DNA of 64,000 nt. Source: Flexithrix dorotheae DSM 6795 (GTDB lineage Bacteria > Bacteroidota > Bacteroidia > Cytophagales > Flammeovirgaceae). This document shows, one piece after another, positions 51,645 through 61,841 of this stretch. Every line of letters starts with the position of its first letter. Positions within the stretch are counted from its first letter, which is position 1. The stretch covers positions 62,001-126,000 of the forward strand of contig NZ_KB903443.1 of the NCBI RefSeq assembly GCF_000379765.1. Reading direction: 5' to 3'. Under the pieces are notes generated by a model that had not been told where the DNA came from, made no database searches, and saw only the letters and a list, made by a program, of their open reading frames with translations. Both the position numbers and the translations under genes were made by a program.

Positions 51645-53537
51645 TTACTCCAAATAAGTATACCCATACAATCCTGATCGGTAATTGGACAAAAATTCCT
51701 TGCCCTCCTGAGTAGAGATTTTGCCAGCTTTCATGGAACTGGTTACCCAGGTTTCCACATTTCTCACAAGCTTTTTAGAATTATACTGCACATAATCCAA
51801 TACCTCAGCCACAGTTTCCCCATCAATAATCTGATCAATTTTATATTTCTTATCATCTGCAGTTACATGGACTACATTGGTATCCCCAAATAAATTATGC
51901 AGATCCCCCAAAATTTCCTGATAAGCCCCAACCAGAAACACACCGATATAATAAGACTCTTTTGCTTTAAGCTGATGGACTGGCAAATGATAAGACCGGT
52001 TTCTGGTGGAAATGAAATTGTCTATTTTCCCATCAGAATCGCATGTAATGTCCTGTAAAGTAGCGGAAGAATTTGGCCGTTCATCATGTCGCTGAATAGG
52101 AATTATTGGAAAAATCTGTCCTATCGCCCAGGAATCTGGAAGAGACTGGAACAGGGAAAAATTACAGAAATATTTATCCGATAGCAATTTCGGCAAACTG
52201 TATAATTCATCCGGAACATTTTTCATAGTTCCTGTCATTTTATGAATTTCCCTCGCTATAGACCAGAATAATTTTTCAATCTGGGCTCTGGTTTTGAGTT
52301 CGAGTAATCCCAGACTAAATCTATCCAATGCTTCCTCTCTGATTTGCTGGGCATCATGCCAGGTTTCCAGCATTCTAGTCTGGTTGAGCGTATCCCAAAG
52401 GGCATATAATTCCCGCACCAGTTCATGGTCGTTTTCACTCACTTCATCATCATCATCCCACTTGGGCAAACTGGCCGATTCCAGCACTTCAAATATTAAA
52501 ACGGAGTGGTGAGCAGTGAGAGACCGTCCAGATTCTGTAATAATATTAGGATGGGGAATGTTATTTTTATTACTCACATCCACAAAAGTGGAAATGGCGT
52601 CATTCACATATTCCTGAATGCTGTAATTTACACTGCTTTCGCTATTGGCCGACCGGGTTCCGTCATAATCTACCCCAAGACCGCCTCCGATATCTACAAA
52701 ATCCACCTTAAAATCCATTTTGTGTAATTGCACGAAAAACTGGGATGCTTCTCGTAAAGCAATTTTGATCATCCGGATTTTATTCACCTGACTGCCTATA
52801 TGAAAATGTACCAGTTTCAGACAATCCTTCATTTCGTACCTTTCCAGATAATCAAGTGCATCGAGCAATTCACTGGAAGTAAGCCCGAATTTACTGCCAT
52901 CTCCACCGGAATCTTCCCACTTTCCACTGCCCGAACTGGCCAGTTTTATCCTGATTCCAATATTAGGTCTTACTTTATGTTGCCTGGCTACCTTGGCAAT
53001 TAATTTTAACTCATTTAATTTCTCCACTACAAGGTAAATCCTCCTTCCCATTTTCTGAGCTAAAAGCGCCAACTCTATATAATCTTCATCCTTATAGCCA
53101 TTGCAAACGATCAGGCTGTCATTATTTGTATTTATGCCAATTACAGCATGTAATTCAGGTTTTGATCCGGCTTCCAACCCAATGTTAAACTTTGTTCCAT
53201 GACTCACAATTTCCTCCACCACCGGGCGCATTTGGTTTACTTTTATGGGATAAACCACAAAACTTTCCGCTTTGTAATCATAACTCTCGGCTGCAATTTT
53301 AAAACATCTCGACATTTTCTCGATCCTGCTGTCCAGGATATCGGGAAAACGCAACAAAACCGGAGCCGCCACATCTCTTAATGATAATTCATCAACTAAT
53401 TCCTTCAGGTCTACTTCTACTCCATTTCTTTTTGGGCAAACACTTACATTTCCCTTGTCATTTATTGAGAAATAATTTATTCCCCAACCATTAATATTAT
53501 AAAGTTCAGCGGAATCTTCAATACGCCATTTTCGCAT
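51645..53537 (-). CDS. speA: Biosynthetic arginine decarboxylase
   Basis: A fold-type III PLP enzyme converting arginine to agmatine, the first step of polyamine synthesis in this route. The PLP-binding Lys is in YPIKVNQMRP (K99). Other family segments are GLEAGSKPELHAVIG, LVHFHIGSQ, FVDIGGGLGVDYDG and TESGRSLTAHHS in the middle of the protein. The 630-residue length is that of SpeA-type enzymes. It is a single gene with its own terminator; agmatine-processing genes are not adjacent. Confidence 0.96.
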   Translation of the reverse strand: MRKWRIEDSAELYNINGWGINYFSINDKGNVSVCPKRNGVEVDLKELVDELSLRDVAAPVLLRFPDILDSRIEKMSRCFKIAAESYDYKAESFVVYPIKVNQMRPVVEEIVSHGTKFNIGLEAGSKPELHAVIGINTNNDSLIVCNGYKDEDYIELALLAQKMGRRIYLVVEKLNELKLIAKVARQHKVRPNIGIRIKLASSGSGKWEDSGGDGSKFGLTSSELLDALDYLERYEMKDCLKLVHFHIGSQVNKIRMIKIALREASQFFVQLHKMDFKVDFVDIGGGLGVDYDGTRSANSESSVNYSIQEYVNDAISTFVDVSNKNNIPHPNIITESGRSLTAHHSVLIFEVLESASLPKWDDDDEVSENDHELVRELYALWDTLNQTRMLETWHDAQQIREEALDRFSLGLLELKTRAQIEKLFWSIAREIHKMTGTMKNVPDELYSLPKLLSDKYFCNFSLFQSLPDSWAIGQIFPIIPIQRHDERPNSSATLQDITCDSDGKIDNFISTRNRSYHLPVHQLKAKESYYIGVFLVGAYQEILGDLHNLFGDTNVVHVTADDKKYKIDQIIDGETVAEVLDYVQYNSKKLVRNVETWVTSSMKAGKISTQEGKEFLSNYRSGLYGYTYLE

Positions 53538-53980
53538 ATCTTCTTAATTTTTTAAAATGATTGTCTTTTCGATAATCCTTTAAAGACAGTCAGCAAAGTT
53601 TAATTAAATTATTCTTTGGTGTTCACCCTAACAGGATTTTTTTAAAAATCTATTGAAACACCTCAATTTCTAGGAGATCAAATCTCACAAGCCACTCAAA
53701 TCCAATGAATTAACTACACCATTAAATTTCTCTCCAAAATCTAAGGAGGCGCAAAATAAAGGTAAACCTCAATTATTTACTAATTTTTTATGCAATACTT
53801 CCAACCACCAGTCTGACTTTCCCTGCCCTTTATTTTCATGCGTCTAAAAATAGTTTAATTCTTTCTAAAAAATCCTATTGAAAAAAATAAATGTAGCCCT
53901 TTCCGGCCAATTCAAAGCAAAGTTTTTTTCAAAAAATTTTATTAAATTGTAGAAATACGTCATCAAATTCAAAACTTAAA
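53538..53980. other. Divergent gap between the speA and MIOX genes
   Basis: No gene is visible in 443 bp and I saw no clear promoter element. A weak hairpin GATTTTT/AAAAATC near 53632-53652 is probably chance. Confidence 0.35.
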
Positions 53981-54847
53981 ATGACTATTCCTGAAAATGA
54001 AAAGCAGCCTTTAAAAGATTTGGAAGAATGGGAAGAAGATCTATTAGTGAGATATCCAGATCCGGAAACCAGTAAAACCAAAGCCGAATACCGCGATTAC
54101 GATAACCCGCAAAGAGATACCGTAAGAGAATTTTACCGGCTCAATCACAAATACCAGACTTATGATTTTGTAGAAGAAAAAGAGAGAAATTTTCTGAAGT
54201 TTGATAAAAAAGAAATGCCGGTATGGGAGGCACTTGAATATTTAAATACTTTGGTGGATGATTCCGATCCTGATATTGAGTTGGATCAGTTACAACATTT
54301 GCTACAAACTGCCGAGGCCATAAGAGCAGATGGTCACCCCGACTGGTTTGTACTCACTGGTTTTTTGCACGATTTGGGTAAAGTACTTTGTTTGTTTGAT
54401 GAACCTCAATGGGCAGTGGTAGGCGATACCTTTCCGGTAGGTTGTGCCTTTTCCGAAAAAATTGTTTATCCAGAATTTTTTAATGATAACCCTGATCTGG
54501 ATAATGTTAATTTCAATTCGCGATATGGCATTTATTCCCCTCATTGTGGACTAAAAAAGGTGAAAATGTCCTGGGGGCATGATGAATATTTATATCAAAT
54601 GTTTAAAGATTATCTGCCTGAACCTGCACTATACATGATCCGTTATCATTCATTTTATGCACAGCATCGTGAAAATGCCTACGATCATTTAATGGATGAT
54701 CATGACCGAGAAATGTTTGAATGGGTGAAGCTTTTTAATCCTTATGATTTATATTCTAAAAACCCTGTTCCACCCGATTCCGAAGCACTCAAACCATTTT
54801 ACCAGGATTTGATCGCCAGGTATCTTCCTCCGGTATTAAGTTTTTAG
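53981..54847 (+). CDS. Myo-inositol oxygenase, eukaryote-like
   Basis: MIOX cleaves myo-inositol with O2 to D-glucuronate using a di-iron centre. All six metal ligands of the animal enzyme can be placed: H106 (in LQHLLQTAE), H130 and D131 (FLHDLGK), H200 (MSWGHDEY), H223 (RYHSFYA) and D256 (FNPYDLY). Long stretches such as EPQWAVVGDTFPVGC and MSWGHDEYLYQM are nearly as in animals. The 288-residue length matches. No other inositol or glucuronate gene is adjacent. It is convergent with the DUF2867-type gene, overlapping by 12 bp. Confidence 0.96.
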   Translation: MTIPENEKQPLKDLEEWEEDLLVRYPDPETSKTKAEYRDYDNPQRDTVREFYRLNHKYQTYDFVEEKERNFLKFDKKEMPVWEALEYLNTLVDDSDPDIELDQLQHLLQTAEAIRADGHPDWFVLTGFLHDLGKVLCLFDEPQWAVVGDTFPVGCAFSEKIVYPEFFNDNPDLDNVNFNSRYGIYSPHCGLKKVKMSWGHDEYLYQMFKDYLPEPALYMIRYHSFYAQHRENAYDHLMDDHDREMFEWVKLFNPYDLYSKNPVPPDSEALKPFYQDLIARYLPPVLSF

Positions 54848-56299
54848 CAAAATTTTATCCTCAAGGTTGAAATTGACGATATTGTATATCATTTTGTCAA
54901 AAATAAAGAAATGAAATGGCATGGTCAGGTACCAATATAACCTTCCCCAAATCCCCAATGGACGGAAAATAGCCCTTTGGTGAAGGTAATTTGTTCCATC
55001 CTTTTTTGAAATGGAAAATTCCAGCCAGGCTTCTCCGGGAAGTTTCATTTCAGCATAAAGCAATAATTTTCCTTTTTGCTTATCGGCTAATAAAACCCGC
55101 CAAAAATCAACTACATCTCCATTGGAAATATCGGTGGGACTTGTCCGGCCCCTCCGCAAGCCTACTCCTCCAAACAATTTATCGATAAAGCCCCTGATTT
55201 TCCAAAGCCATGTAGCATAATACCAGCCTCTTTCCCCTCCTATGGCCCACACATTTTCAATCACCTTTTCAACTTTACCAGTAATCAACAAGCTTTTTTG
55301 ATCAATAAAACAGCCGTTTGTGGGAGGATTAATATATTCCAGATGTTCTACATCAAAGTTACTGCTACTCAGGGCATCTTTCCAGCTGGATACTACCATA
55401 TTCTGATCAATTCTTCGAAAAGCCCGAACGACAGCCTCTTTGTAACTCAGTGGATGAATATTGAGGATATTGGCCAGTTTATTATCCCTGGCAATTACAT
55501 TAATTTTCATGCTATCCACCAAATTGATGGCCAACTTGTAGGAAGTAGCGGTTACAAAATATAGCCAGTAGGAAGAGAGTCTTGGAGTCATGACCGGTAC
55601 ACTAAAAATCCATCGCTTTAGTTTACGAACCTGAGCATATCTCAAAAGCATTTCCTTATAAGTAAGCACCTCAGGACCGGCAATATCAAACGTTTTATTG
55701 AGTGTAGCTTCATGCAAAATCACTCCGGTCAGAAATTGAATTACATCGTATATGGCAATTGGCTGGCATTTGGTTTTTACCCACTTCGGAGTGATCATTA
55801 AAGGCAGCTTTTCAGCCAAATCTCTGATAATCTCAAAAGAAGCACTTCCCGATCCTACCACAATTCCCGCTCTTAAAATAGTAACCGGGCAATATCCCTG
55901 CTTTAGGATTTCTTCCACATTTTTTCTGGAATCCAGATGTTTGGAAAGGTGTTCTTCATTTACAATTCCGCTCAGGTAGATAATCTGCCTGGCCTGGGTT
56001 TGATTGATGTACTTTACAAAATTTTCTGCAGTAGCTGTTTCCAGTTTTTGAAAATCTGTAGTAGATGCCGCCATGGAATGGATCAGGTAATAAGCCGCAT
56101 CTATGTCTTTAGGTAATTTTTCCAAAGACTCGGGCTGTAAAAAATCAGCTTCCACTACGGTTACCCGTTCAGGATAGTCGGAAAATGGGAACCTGGATTT
56201 TTCTCTTACCCCACAAATAACTTCATGTCCCTGATCAAGCAATACGGGAAGAAGTCTTTTGCCGATGTAACCTGTTACGCCTGTTAATAAGATTTTCAT
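54836..56299 (-). CDS. NAD(P)-binding SDR-like protein with C-terminal DUF2867
   Basis: The N-terminal ~220 residues form an atypical SDR (NAD-dependent epimerase-like) with LLTGVTGYIGKRLLP (residues ~4-18), DAAYYLIHSM and YLSGIV. The C-terminal part (about 310-487) is DUF2867: WAIGGERGWYYATWLWKIRG, FWRVLLADKQKGKLLL, PLGIWGRLYWYL. Such fusions are common and are thought to bind a lipid or quinone-like ligand, but the reaction is not known. The 3' end overlaps the convergent MIOX gene by 12 bp. Confidence 0.9.
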   Translation of the reverse strand: MKILLTGVTGYIGKRLLPVLLDQGHEVICGVREKSRFPFSDYPERVTVVEADFLQPESLEKLPKDIDAAYYLIHSMAASTTDFQKLETATAENFVKYINQTQARQIIYLSGIVNEEHLSKHLDSRKNVEEILKQGYCPVTILRAGIVVGSGSASFEIIRDLAEKLPLMITPKWVKTKCQPIAIYDVIQFLTGVILHEATLNKTFDIAGPEVLTYKEMLLRYAQVRKLKRWIFSVPVMTPRLSSYWLYFVTATSYKLAINLVDSMKINVIARDNKLANILNIHPLSYKEAVVRAFRRIDQNMVVSSWKDALSSSNFDVEHLEYINPPTNGCFIDQKSLLITGKVEKVIENVWAIGGERGWYYATWLWKIRGFIDKLFGGVGLRRGRTSPTDISNGDVVDFWRVLLADKQKGKLLLYAEMKLPGEAWLEFSISKKDGTNYLHQRAIFRPLGIWGRLYWYLTMPFHFFIFDKMIYNIVNFNLEDKILLKT

Positions 56300-56830
56300 T
56301 TTTAGGAATCTCCTTGGTTTAATATTAACAACAAGCTTCCAACTAAATAGTTTTTACCCCAAAAATTTTCCTGTTTTCCACCAAAGTAAAATTCCCTTAA
56401 CATTAGCCTGAAGTATGTTAAAATTTTGTGTTGAAATTATCATAAATATGAATTGCTCATGAATTTCCGGTCATTATTATTTAACAAATTGATAAAGGGC
56501 TGAAACAAGGAATTCCAGGGCTTACCCAGTTAAATTTGCAAAAAAATCAATCAGACTGAAAACACTAATTTAAATGAAAATCACATCATCAAATTTGTTT
56601 GGGAATCCGGTTTAACTACCGGAATAGAACCTGGAGAGGATAATTATCAAAAAAGCTTTTACCAGCGATAATTAACATATGGAATCAATTAAAAAAGGGA
56701 AGACGGAGATAAAGTAACAATATACAAACATCTTTTATACTGTCTAATATTCCCGCTTAAATTCCTTGTAATAAAGGAAATAGATTCCTCGATAATTTTT
56801 AAACAAGCATAAAAAGTAAAAAGCTGGCAA
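56300..56830. other. Upstream part of the long non-coding region before susC
   Basis: No gene is visible. TAAATTTG at 56531-56538 matches the -7 consensus on the plus strand, but no -33 sits at the right distance; if used it would give a leader of more than 400 nt for susC. An AATTATC/GATAATT dyad lies near 56640-56675. Confidence 0.4.
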
Positions 56831-56843
56831 TGTTGTTACAACA
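56831..56843. promoter_or_regulatory. Dyad TGTTGTTACAACA upstream of susC
   Basis: A perfect 6-bp palindrome around one central base, about 110 bp before the susC start. It has the shape of a protein-binding site and not of an RNA hairpin. No regulator gene is adjacent. Confidence 0.4.
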
Positions 56844-56865
56844 CTGCCCCTGGAGCAGCATATCC

Positions 56866-56897
56866 TGTACTATTGGACAAAAAAATCCAATAGTACA
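56866..56897 (+). promoter_or_regulatory. Perfect 12-bp hairpin in the susC leader
   Basis: TGTACTATTGGA (56866-56877) pairs perfectly with 56886-56897 around an A-rich 8-nt loop. CCTG/CAGG extends it with a small bulge. No T tract follows, so it is not a terminator; it may act in the 5' leader of the susCD message. Confidence 0.5.
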
Positions 56898-56953
56898 ACC
56901 AGGACTCTATTGCATAAACTGAAACCTATATTTTAATTAAAACCACTTAATTT

Positions 56954-59900
56954 ATGAATGATTCATTACTCTTAAAAAGGCTTCCGGTAAATTTTTTCAG
57001 GAAGTTCTACCTATTAATTATCCTGCAAATGGTGGCATTTGCCTCTATCGCTCAGGAAAAAACCTTAACCGGAAAGGTAGCTGATGAAGCGGGAGAAGCC
57101 TTACCTGGTGTAAGTGTTTTGGTAAAGGGAACCACTATTGGAACGGTAACAGATATTGAAGGTGCTTTCAAATTGAACGTTCCGGAAAATTCCGAAACGA
57201 TTTTATTTTCCTATGTTGGATTCCAGTCTATAGAAAGAATGATTGGGGGCCAAAGTAATTTTGAGATTACCTTAATTGAAGACTCCAAACAACTGGACGA
57301 AATTGTAGTAACAGCGCTTGGGGTAGAAAGAGAGACAAAAGCCTTAGGCTATTCGGTGCAGGAAGTTCAGGGTAGTGAACTTACCCAGGCAAGGGAAGCC
57401 AATGTGGTGAATTCACTTGCTGGTAGAGTGGCTGGTGTTCAGGTGACTGGCGGTAACTCCGGAGTAGGATCGACCGCAATGATTACCATCAGGGGAGAAT
57501 CCTCATTAATTCCCGGAAATAATTCTCCACTTTTTGTAGTGGATGGTATTCCAATTTCCAACAATACTTCAAGCAATAGTGCTGAAGGAAATATGGAAAC
57601 TGATTATGGTAATGGTGCTGCAGACATCAACCCTGATGACATCGAATCTATTTCAGTTTTGAAAGGTGCTAATGCAACTGCGCTTTATGGTTCAAGAGGC
57701 GCGAATGGTGTAATCATCATTCAGACCAAAACCGGAAAAGGACAAAAGGGAATTGGTGTAAGTGTAAACTCCAATGTAACTTTTGAAAACCCATTAAGAA
57801 TCCCAAAATATCAGAACTCTTACGGACAGGGTGCCGGTGGAGAATTTGAATTTGGCGATGGTTTTGGTGGTGGTGTAAACGACAATATTGACGAAAGCTG
57901 GGGCCCAAAACTGGATGTAAGAGACCCAAGTACTCCAAGTGGATGGAAGGAAATCAAACAACACGATTCTCCAACTGCCAATGGATATAGAGGCGGAGAC
58001 AGTCACCCAAGTATTGACAGAGGTGCCATTACCCCAACTCCATGGATTTCCCATCCTGATAATATCGAAGACTTTTTTGAAACTGGTGTGACCACTACTA
58101 ATAATGTGGCCCTTTCTTCTTCTAATGATGAAGCAAGTTTCAGGTTATCTTATACTGATTTAAGAAATACGGGAATTTTGCCCAATACTGACCTGATGAG
58201 AAATACCCTTGCTTTCAGTACAGAATACAAATTAACAGACTGGTTTAAGGCCTCTGCTTCTGTGAATTATGTAGATAGCCGCAGTAATAACAGACCAAAT
58301 AACTCCTATGGTACTGAGAACATCATGTATTTGTGGGTATGGTTTGGCCGTCAGATTGACATGAATAGTTTAAGAGATTACTGGCAGCCGGGTTTGGAAG
58401 GGGTGCAGCAGTTTAACTATAACTACAACTGGCATGACAACCCCTATTTAACCATGCATGAAAATACCAATGCTTTCGACAGAGACAGGTTATTCGGAAA
58501 CTTCAGACTTGATTTTGACCTAACCAAAGACCTGAAATTAATGATGAGAGCAGGAACGGATTTTTATAATGAATTAAGGGTTGGGAAAAGAGCTTTTTCT
58601 ACTCAAAGATTTGCCAGAGGTCAGTACAGAGAAGACAAACTTTTCTATGAAGAAAGAAATTATGACTTCCTTTTTACGTACAACAAAGCACTTAGCAGTA
58701 ATTGGAATTTAACGGCCTCATTTGGTGGAAATAGAAGAGAAAATGTAAACAGATATAACAGAATAAGCGCAAATGAGCTAAATGTACCAAATGTTTACAA
58801 TTTCGAAAACAGTAGAATTCCATTGGCAAAAACGCAATTCGATTCGGAGAAAAGAGTAAACAGTCTTTATGGATTTGCCAATCTGGCCTATAAAAACATG
58901 GTGTTCCTTGACATCACCGGAAGAAATGACTGGTCAAGTACCTTACCACAAGGACAATGGTCATATTTCTACCCATCTGTCTCCCTTAGTGGAATTGTTT
59001 CTGATATGGTTACTTTCCCAGACTTCATCTCCTTCTTTAAGTTAAGAGCAGGATGGGCACAAGTAGGAAATGACACTGATCCTTACCAATTAGTGGGTGG
59101 ATATAACTTCCTTGAGCCATTTGGAGGTACCCCAAGAGTAAGTGAATCAAGTACTTTGAAAAATGACAAGTTAAAGCCGGAAGAGGCCTCTTCAATTGAA
59201 TTAGGAACTGATATCAGATTCTTTAATGGAAGGTTAGGGGTTGATTTCACTTATTACAAAACCAACACGAAGAATCAGATTCTTCAGGTGCCTTTGGATA
59301 TTACTTCAGGATATAGTGCAGGGGTGATTAACGCTGGTGAAATAGAAAACCAGGGGATTGAGGCGATGATCAATGTAGCGGCTATTCAATCCAACTCTGG
59401 ATTCAACTGGAATATTGGGGTGAATTATACCAGAAACAGAGGAAAAGTATTGAGTCTTACGGATGAGTTGAAAACTTACCAGATTTCTTCTAACTATGTT
59501 CAGGTGTTGGCTAAGGTAGGAGAAAGAATGGGTGATGTTTACGGTACTGGCTTCCAGACTGTACAGGAAGGCGAATACAAAGGTCAGGTGATTCATGATG
59601 AAAATGGTTTTGCTAAAAGGGATAACACCCTGAAAAATCTTGGAAATTACAATCCTGATTTTATGGTTGGTTTAAACAATTCCTTCCGATACAAAGGATT
59701 TAATTTCGATTTCCTTTTCGATTACAGACATGGCGGGGTGGTGAATTCAAGAACTGTTCTGATTGGTGGTACTTCCGGTATGATGGATTTCACTGCAGTA
59801 GGTAGAGAAGAGGGAATTATTTCGGAGGGTGTAATTCAAAATGAAGATGGATCTTTCCGACCAAATGATGTGAGAATTAGTGGCAGAGATTATTACTGGT

Positions 59901-60184
59901 GGAGATACAACAGAGGAAATGAAGAAGTGGGTATGTACGATGCTACCTTCCTGAAGCTTAGAGAGGTAAAATTTGGGTACACTTTCAAAAAATCATTGTT
60001 TGGTGGAGTGGTAAACAATCTGTCTCTTGCGGTAGTGGGAAGAAACCTTGCTTTATGGACAGAAAATCCTCACTTCGATCCTGAAACGCTGTCTTTTAAT
60101 GGAGGAACAATTGTGCCGGGTGTTGAAGATATGGCTACTCCAAGCTCAAGAAGTGTTGGATTTAACTTAAGCTTTAAATTATAA
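56954..60184 (+). CDS. SusC/RagA-family TonB-dependent outer-membrane transporter
   Basis: The outer-membrane channel of a SusCD nutrient importer. A signal peptide ends in ASIAQEK. It is followed by a carboxypeptidase-regulatory-like domain (about residues 37-110: GKVADEAGEALPGVSVLVKG), a TonB-box-like DEIVVTALGVE, a plug domain (GVQVTGGNSGVGSTAMITIR, LKGANATALYGSRGANGVI) and a ~22-strand barrel ending in a terminal Phe-containing strand (VGFNLSFKL). The 1076-residue length is typical. It is cotranscribed with the SusD gene 58 bp downstream. The substrate is unknown: no glycoside hydrolase, lyase or peptidase is adjacent. Confidence 0.97.
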   Translation: MNDSLLLKRLPVNFFRKFYLLIILQMVAFASIAQEKTLTGKVADEAGEALPGVSVLVKGTTIGTVTDIEGAFKLNVPENSETILFSYVGFQSIERMIGGQSNFEITLIEDSKQLDEIVVTALGVERETKALGYSVQEVQGSELTQAREANVVNSLAGRVAGVQVTGGNSGVGSTAMITIRGESSLIPGNNSPLFVVDGIPISNNTSSNSAEGNMETDYGNGAADINPDDIESISVLKGANATALYGSRGANGVIIIQTKTGKGQKGIGVSVNSNVTFENPLRIPKYQNSYGQGAGGEFEFGDGFGGGVNDNIDESWGPKLDVRDPSTPSGWKEIKQHDSPTANGYRGGDSHPSIDRGAITPTPWISHPDNIEDFFETGVTTTNNVALSSSNDEASFRLSYTDLRNTGILPNTDLMRNTLAFSTEYKLTDWFKASASVNYVDSRSNNRPNNSYGTENIMYLWVWFGRQIDMNSLRDYWQPGLEGVQQFNYNYNWHDNPYLTMHENTNAFDRDRLFGNFRLDFDLTKDLKLMMRAGTDFYNELRVGKRAFSTQRFARGQYREDKLFYEERNYDFLFTYNKALSSNWNLTASFGGNRRENVNRYNRISANELNVPNVYNFENSRIPLAKTQFDSEKRVNSLYGFANLAYKNMVFLDITGRNDWSSTLPQGQWSYFYPSVSLSGIVSDMVTFPDFISFFKLRAGWAQVGNDTDPYQLVGGYNFLEPFGGTPRVSESSTLKNDKLKPEEASSIELGTDIRFFNGRLGVDFTYYKTNTKNQILQVPLDITSGYSAGVINAGEIENQGIEAMINVAAIQSNSGFNWNIGVNYTRNRGKVLSLTDELKTYQISSNYVQVLAKVGERMGDVYGTGFQTVQEGEYKGQVIHDENGFAKRDNTLKNLGNYNPDFMVGLNNSFRYKGFNFDFLFDYRHGGVVNSRTVLIGGTSGMMDFTAVGREEGIISEGVIQNEDGSFRPNDVRISGRDYYWWRYNRGNEEVGMYDATFLKLREVKFGYTFKKSLFGGVVNNLSLAVVGRNLALWTENPHFDPETLSFNGGTIVPGVEDMATPSSRSVGFNLSFKL

Positions 60185-60242
60185 TTTGTTTTTGAGGAAT
60201 GGCTTTTTAGCAATCCTTTAAATCTCATTAAAAAAATAAATA

Positions 60243-61670
60243 ATGAAAAAGATATTATTAATCAGCTGGATCATGATATGCCTTGGAGCATGTACCAGCC
60301 AATTTGAAGAAATTAATACAAACCCAAATATTCCAATCAATGTCACTCCGGATTTATTACTTTCTCAGGTAATTTATGTTGGAGCAAATGAAACTGCATT
60401 GGCTTCCTGGAATAAAGGTAATATTATAGCCCAACATACTGCAAAAATTAACTTCACCGATTTCGATAGATATTTATGGGGAAGTGAATCAGGTCTTTGG
60501 AATACTTACTATGGCAACTTAAGGGATATTAAAAACCTGGAGGAGATAAGTATTGAACTGGGAAACCAAAGCTATCAGGCAATGGCTCTGGTCATGAAAG
60601 CCTGGACTTTTTCTTTACTAACTGACAATTGGGGGGATATTCCTTATTCTGAGGCAATCAGTGGTAAATCTGATGGAATTTTCCAGACTAAATATGATGC
60701 TCAGGAAGATATTTACAATGGCATTCTTGCGGACCTGGCTACTGCTAACGAACTTTTCAAAAGTGGACAAGGCATCCAGGGAGGAGACCTGCTTTTTGAT
60801 GGCGATATTGAAAACTGGAGAAAGTTTACCAATGCTTTAAGGATCAGATTTCTGGTAAGAATCTCCAACAAAAAAGATGTGAGTGCAGAATTACAGTCTA
60901 TTGTTGCCAATGAGCCAATTTTTGAAGGAAACGAAGATAATGCGGTAATGGAGTATTATGGATCGCAGCCCAGTACCTGGCCTGTACACGTATACAGAGT
61001 AGGTTCTTTCGATGAATACAGACTAAGCCACACCATAGAAGACCGGTTGAACCAATTTAATGACGAAAGATTATCAAGATGGTTTCGGCCAACTGATGCA
61101 AGCATTGGTTCAGCTGATCCGGTATTCTCCGGCATGCCTAATGGTTTGAGTGAAAATAATGCGTCCACTTACAATGGCGGGGCATTAAACGTTTCCCGAT
61201 GCGGGCAAATTCTTTATGAAGAGCCAAATGCCGTAGATGCCATTGTAATGACCTATGGGGAATTACAATTCTTATTAGCGGAAGCTGCACAAAAAGAATG
61301 GATTTCCGGTGATGCCAAAACATTTTATGAAAATGGTGTAAAAGCCTCTTTCGAATACTGGGAAGTAGCTCAGGACACAGATGCTTACTTAGCACAGGAC
61401 GGTGTAGCATACGATGGAAAATTGGAAACCATTATAACTCAAAAATGGATCAATTCCTTCCTTACCGGCTTTGAAGGATGGTATGATTTTAGACGAACCG
61501 GACTTCCTTCATTTATCCAGCCTGGTCCTGACAATGTAAATGGAGATGAAGTTCCTGTTAGATTTTTATACCCTGATGACCAACAAACGCTGAATGGTGA
61601 CAATTACCAGGAAGCCATTTCAAGGCAGGGTGCCGATGACATCAATACCAAAATGTGGTCAATAAAATAA
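60243..61670 (+). CDS. SusD/RagB-family surface lipoprotein (SusD-like_2 type)
   Basis: The substrate-capturing lid of the SusC channel. The lipobox is LGACTSQFEEINTNPN with Cys17, and FEEINTNPN is typical of the SusD-like_2 subfamily. Later segments with TPR-like helices include AWTFSLLTDNWGDIPYSEA, ENWRKFTNALRIRFLVRISN, ELQFLLAEAAQKEW and WYDFRRTGLP. The 475-residue length is normal. It follows susC by 58 bp and is ended by a strong terminator, so the SusCD pair is a two-gene unit. Confidence 0.96.
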   Translation: MKKILLISWIMICLGACTSQFEEINTNPNIPINVTPDLLLSQVIYVGANETALASWNKGNIIAQHTAKINFTDFDRYLWGSESGLWNTYYGNLRDIKNLEEISIELGNQSYQAMALVMKAWTFSLLTDNWGDIPYSEAISGKSDGIFQTKYDAQEDIYNGILADLATANELFKSGQGIQGGDLLFDGDIENWRKFTNALRIRFLVRISNKKDVSAELQSIVANEPIFEGNEDNAVMEYYGSQPSTWPVHVYRVGSFDEYRLSHTIEDRLNQFNDERLSRWFRPTDASIGSADPVFSGMPNGLSENNASTYNGGALNVSRCGQILYEEPNAVDAIVMTYGELQFLLAEAAQKEWISGDAKTFYENGVKASFEYWEVAQDTDAYLAQDGVAYDGKLETIITQKWINSFLTGFEGWYDFRRTGLPSFIQPGPDNVNGDEVPVRFLYPDDQQTLNGDNYQEAISRQGADDINTKMWSIK

Positions 61671-61736
61671 TTACTTTTTAATCCAAAAAGTAAATGGATT
61701 TATAAGTTGCTTTTTGTCTTTAGTTTAAAACTTACT

Positions 61737-61771
61737 CAAGGGAATTCCATCGGGATTCCCTTGTTTTTTTA
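61737..61771 (+). terminator. Terminator of the susCD unit
   Basis: CAAGGGAAT (61737-61745) pairs with ATTCCCTTG (61755-61763) and is followed by seven T. It is about 70 bp past the SusD stop. Confidence 0.92.
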
Positions 61772-61841
61772 TGTTCTTAGTTGTCTAATTTTACAATTTT
61801 TACCTCAATAGATTTAATAAGAATGAAGGAACTAAAAAACT

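Noticed and set aside
56866-56897. Hairpin upstream of susC as a transcription terminator
   Set aside because: The perfect 12-bp stem is not followed by a T tract on either strand, so it is listed as a leader structure instead.
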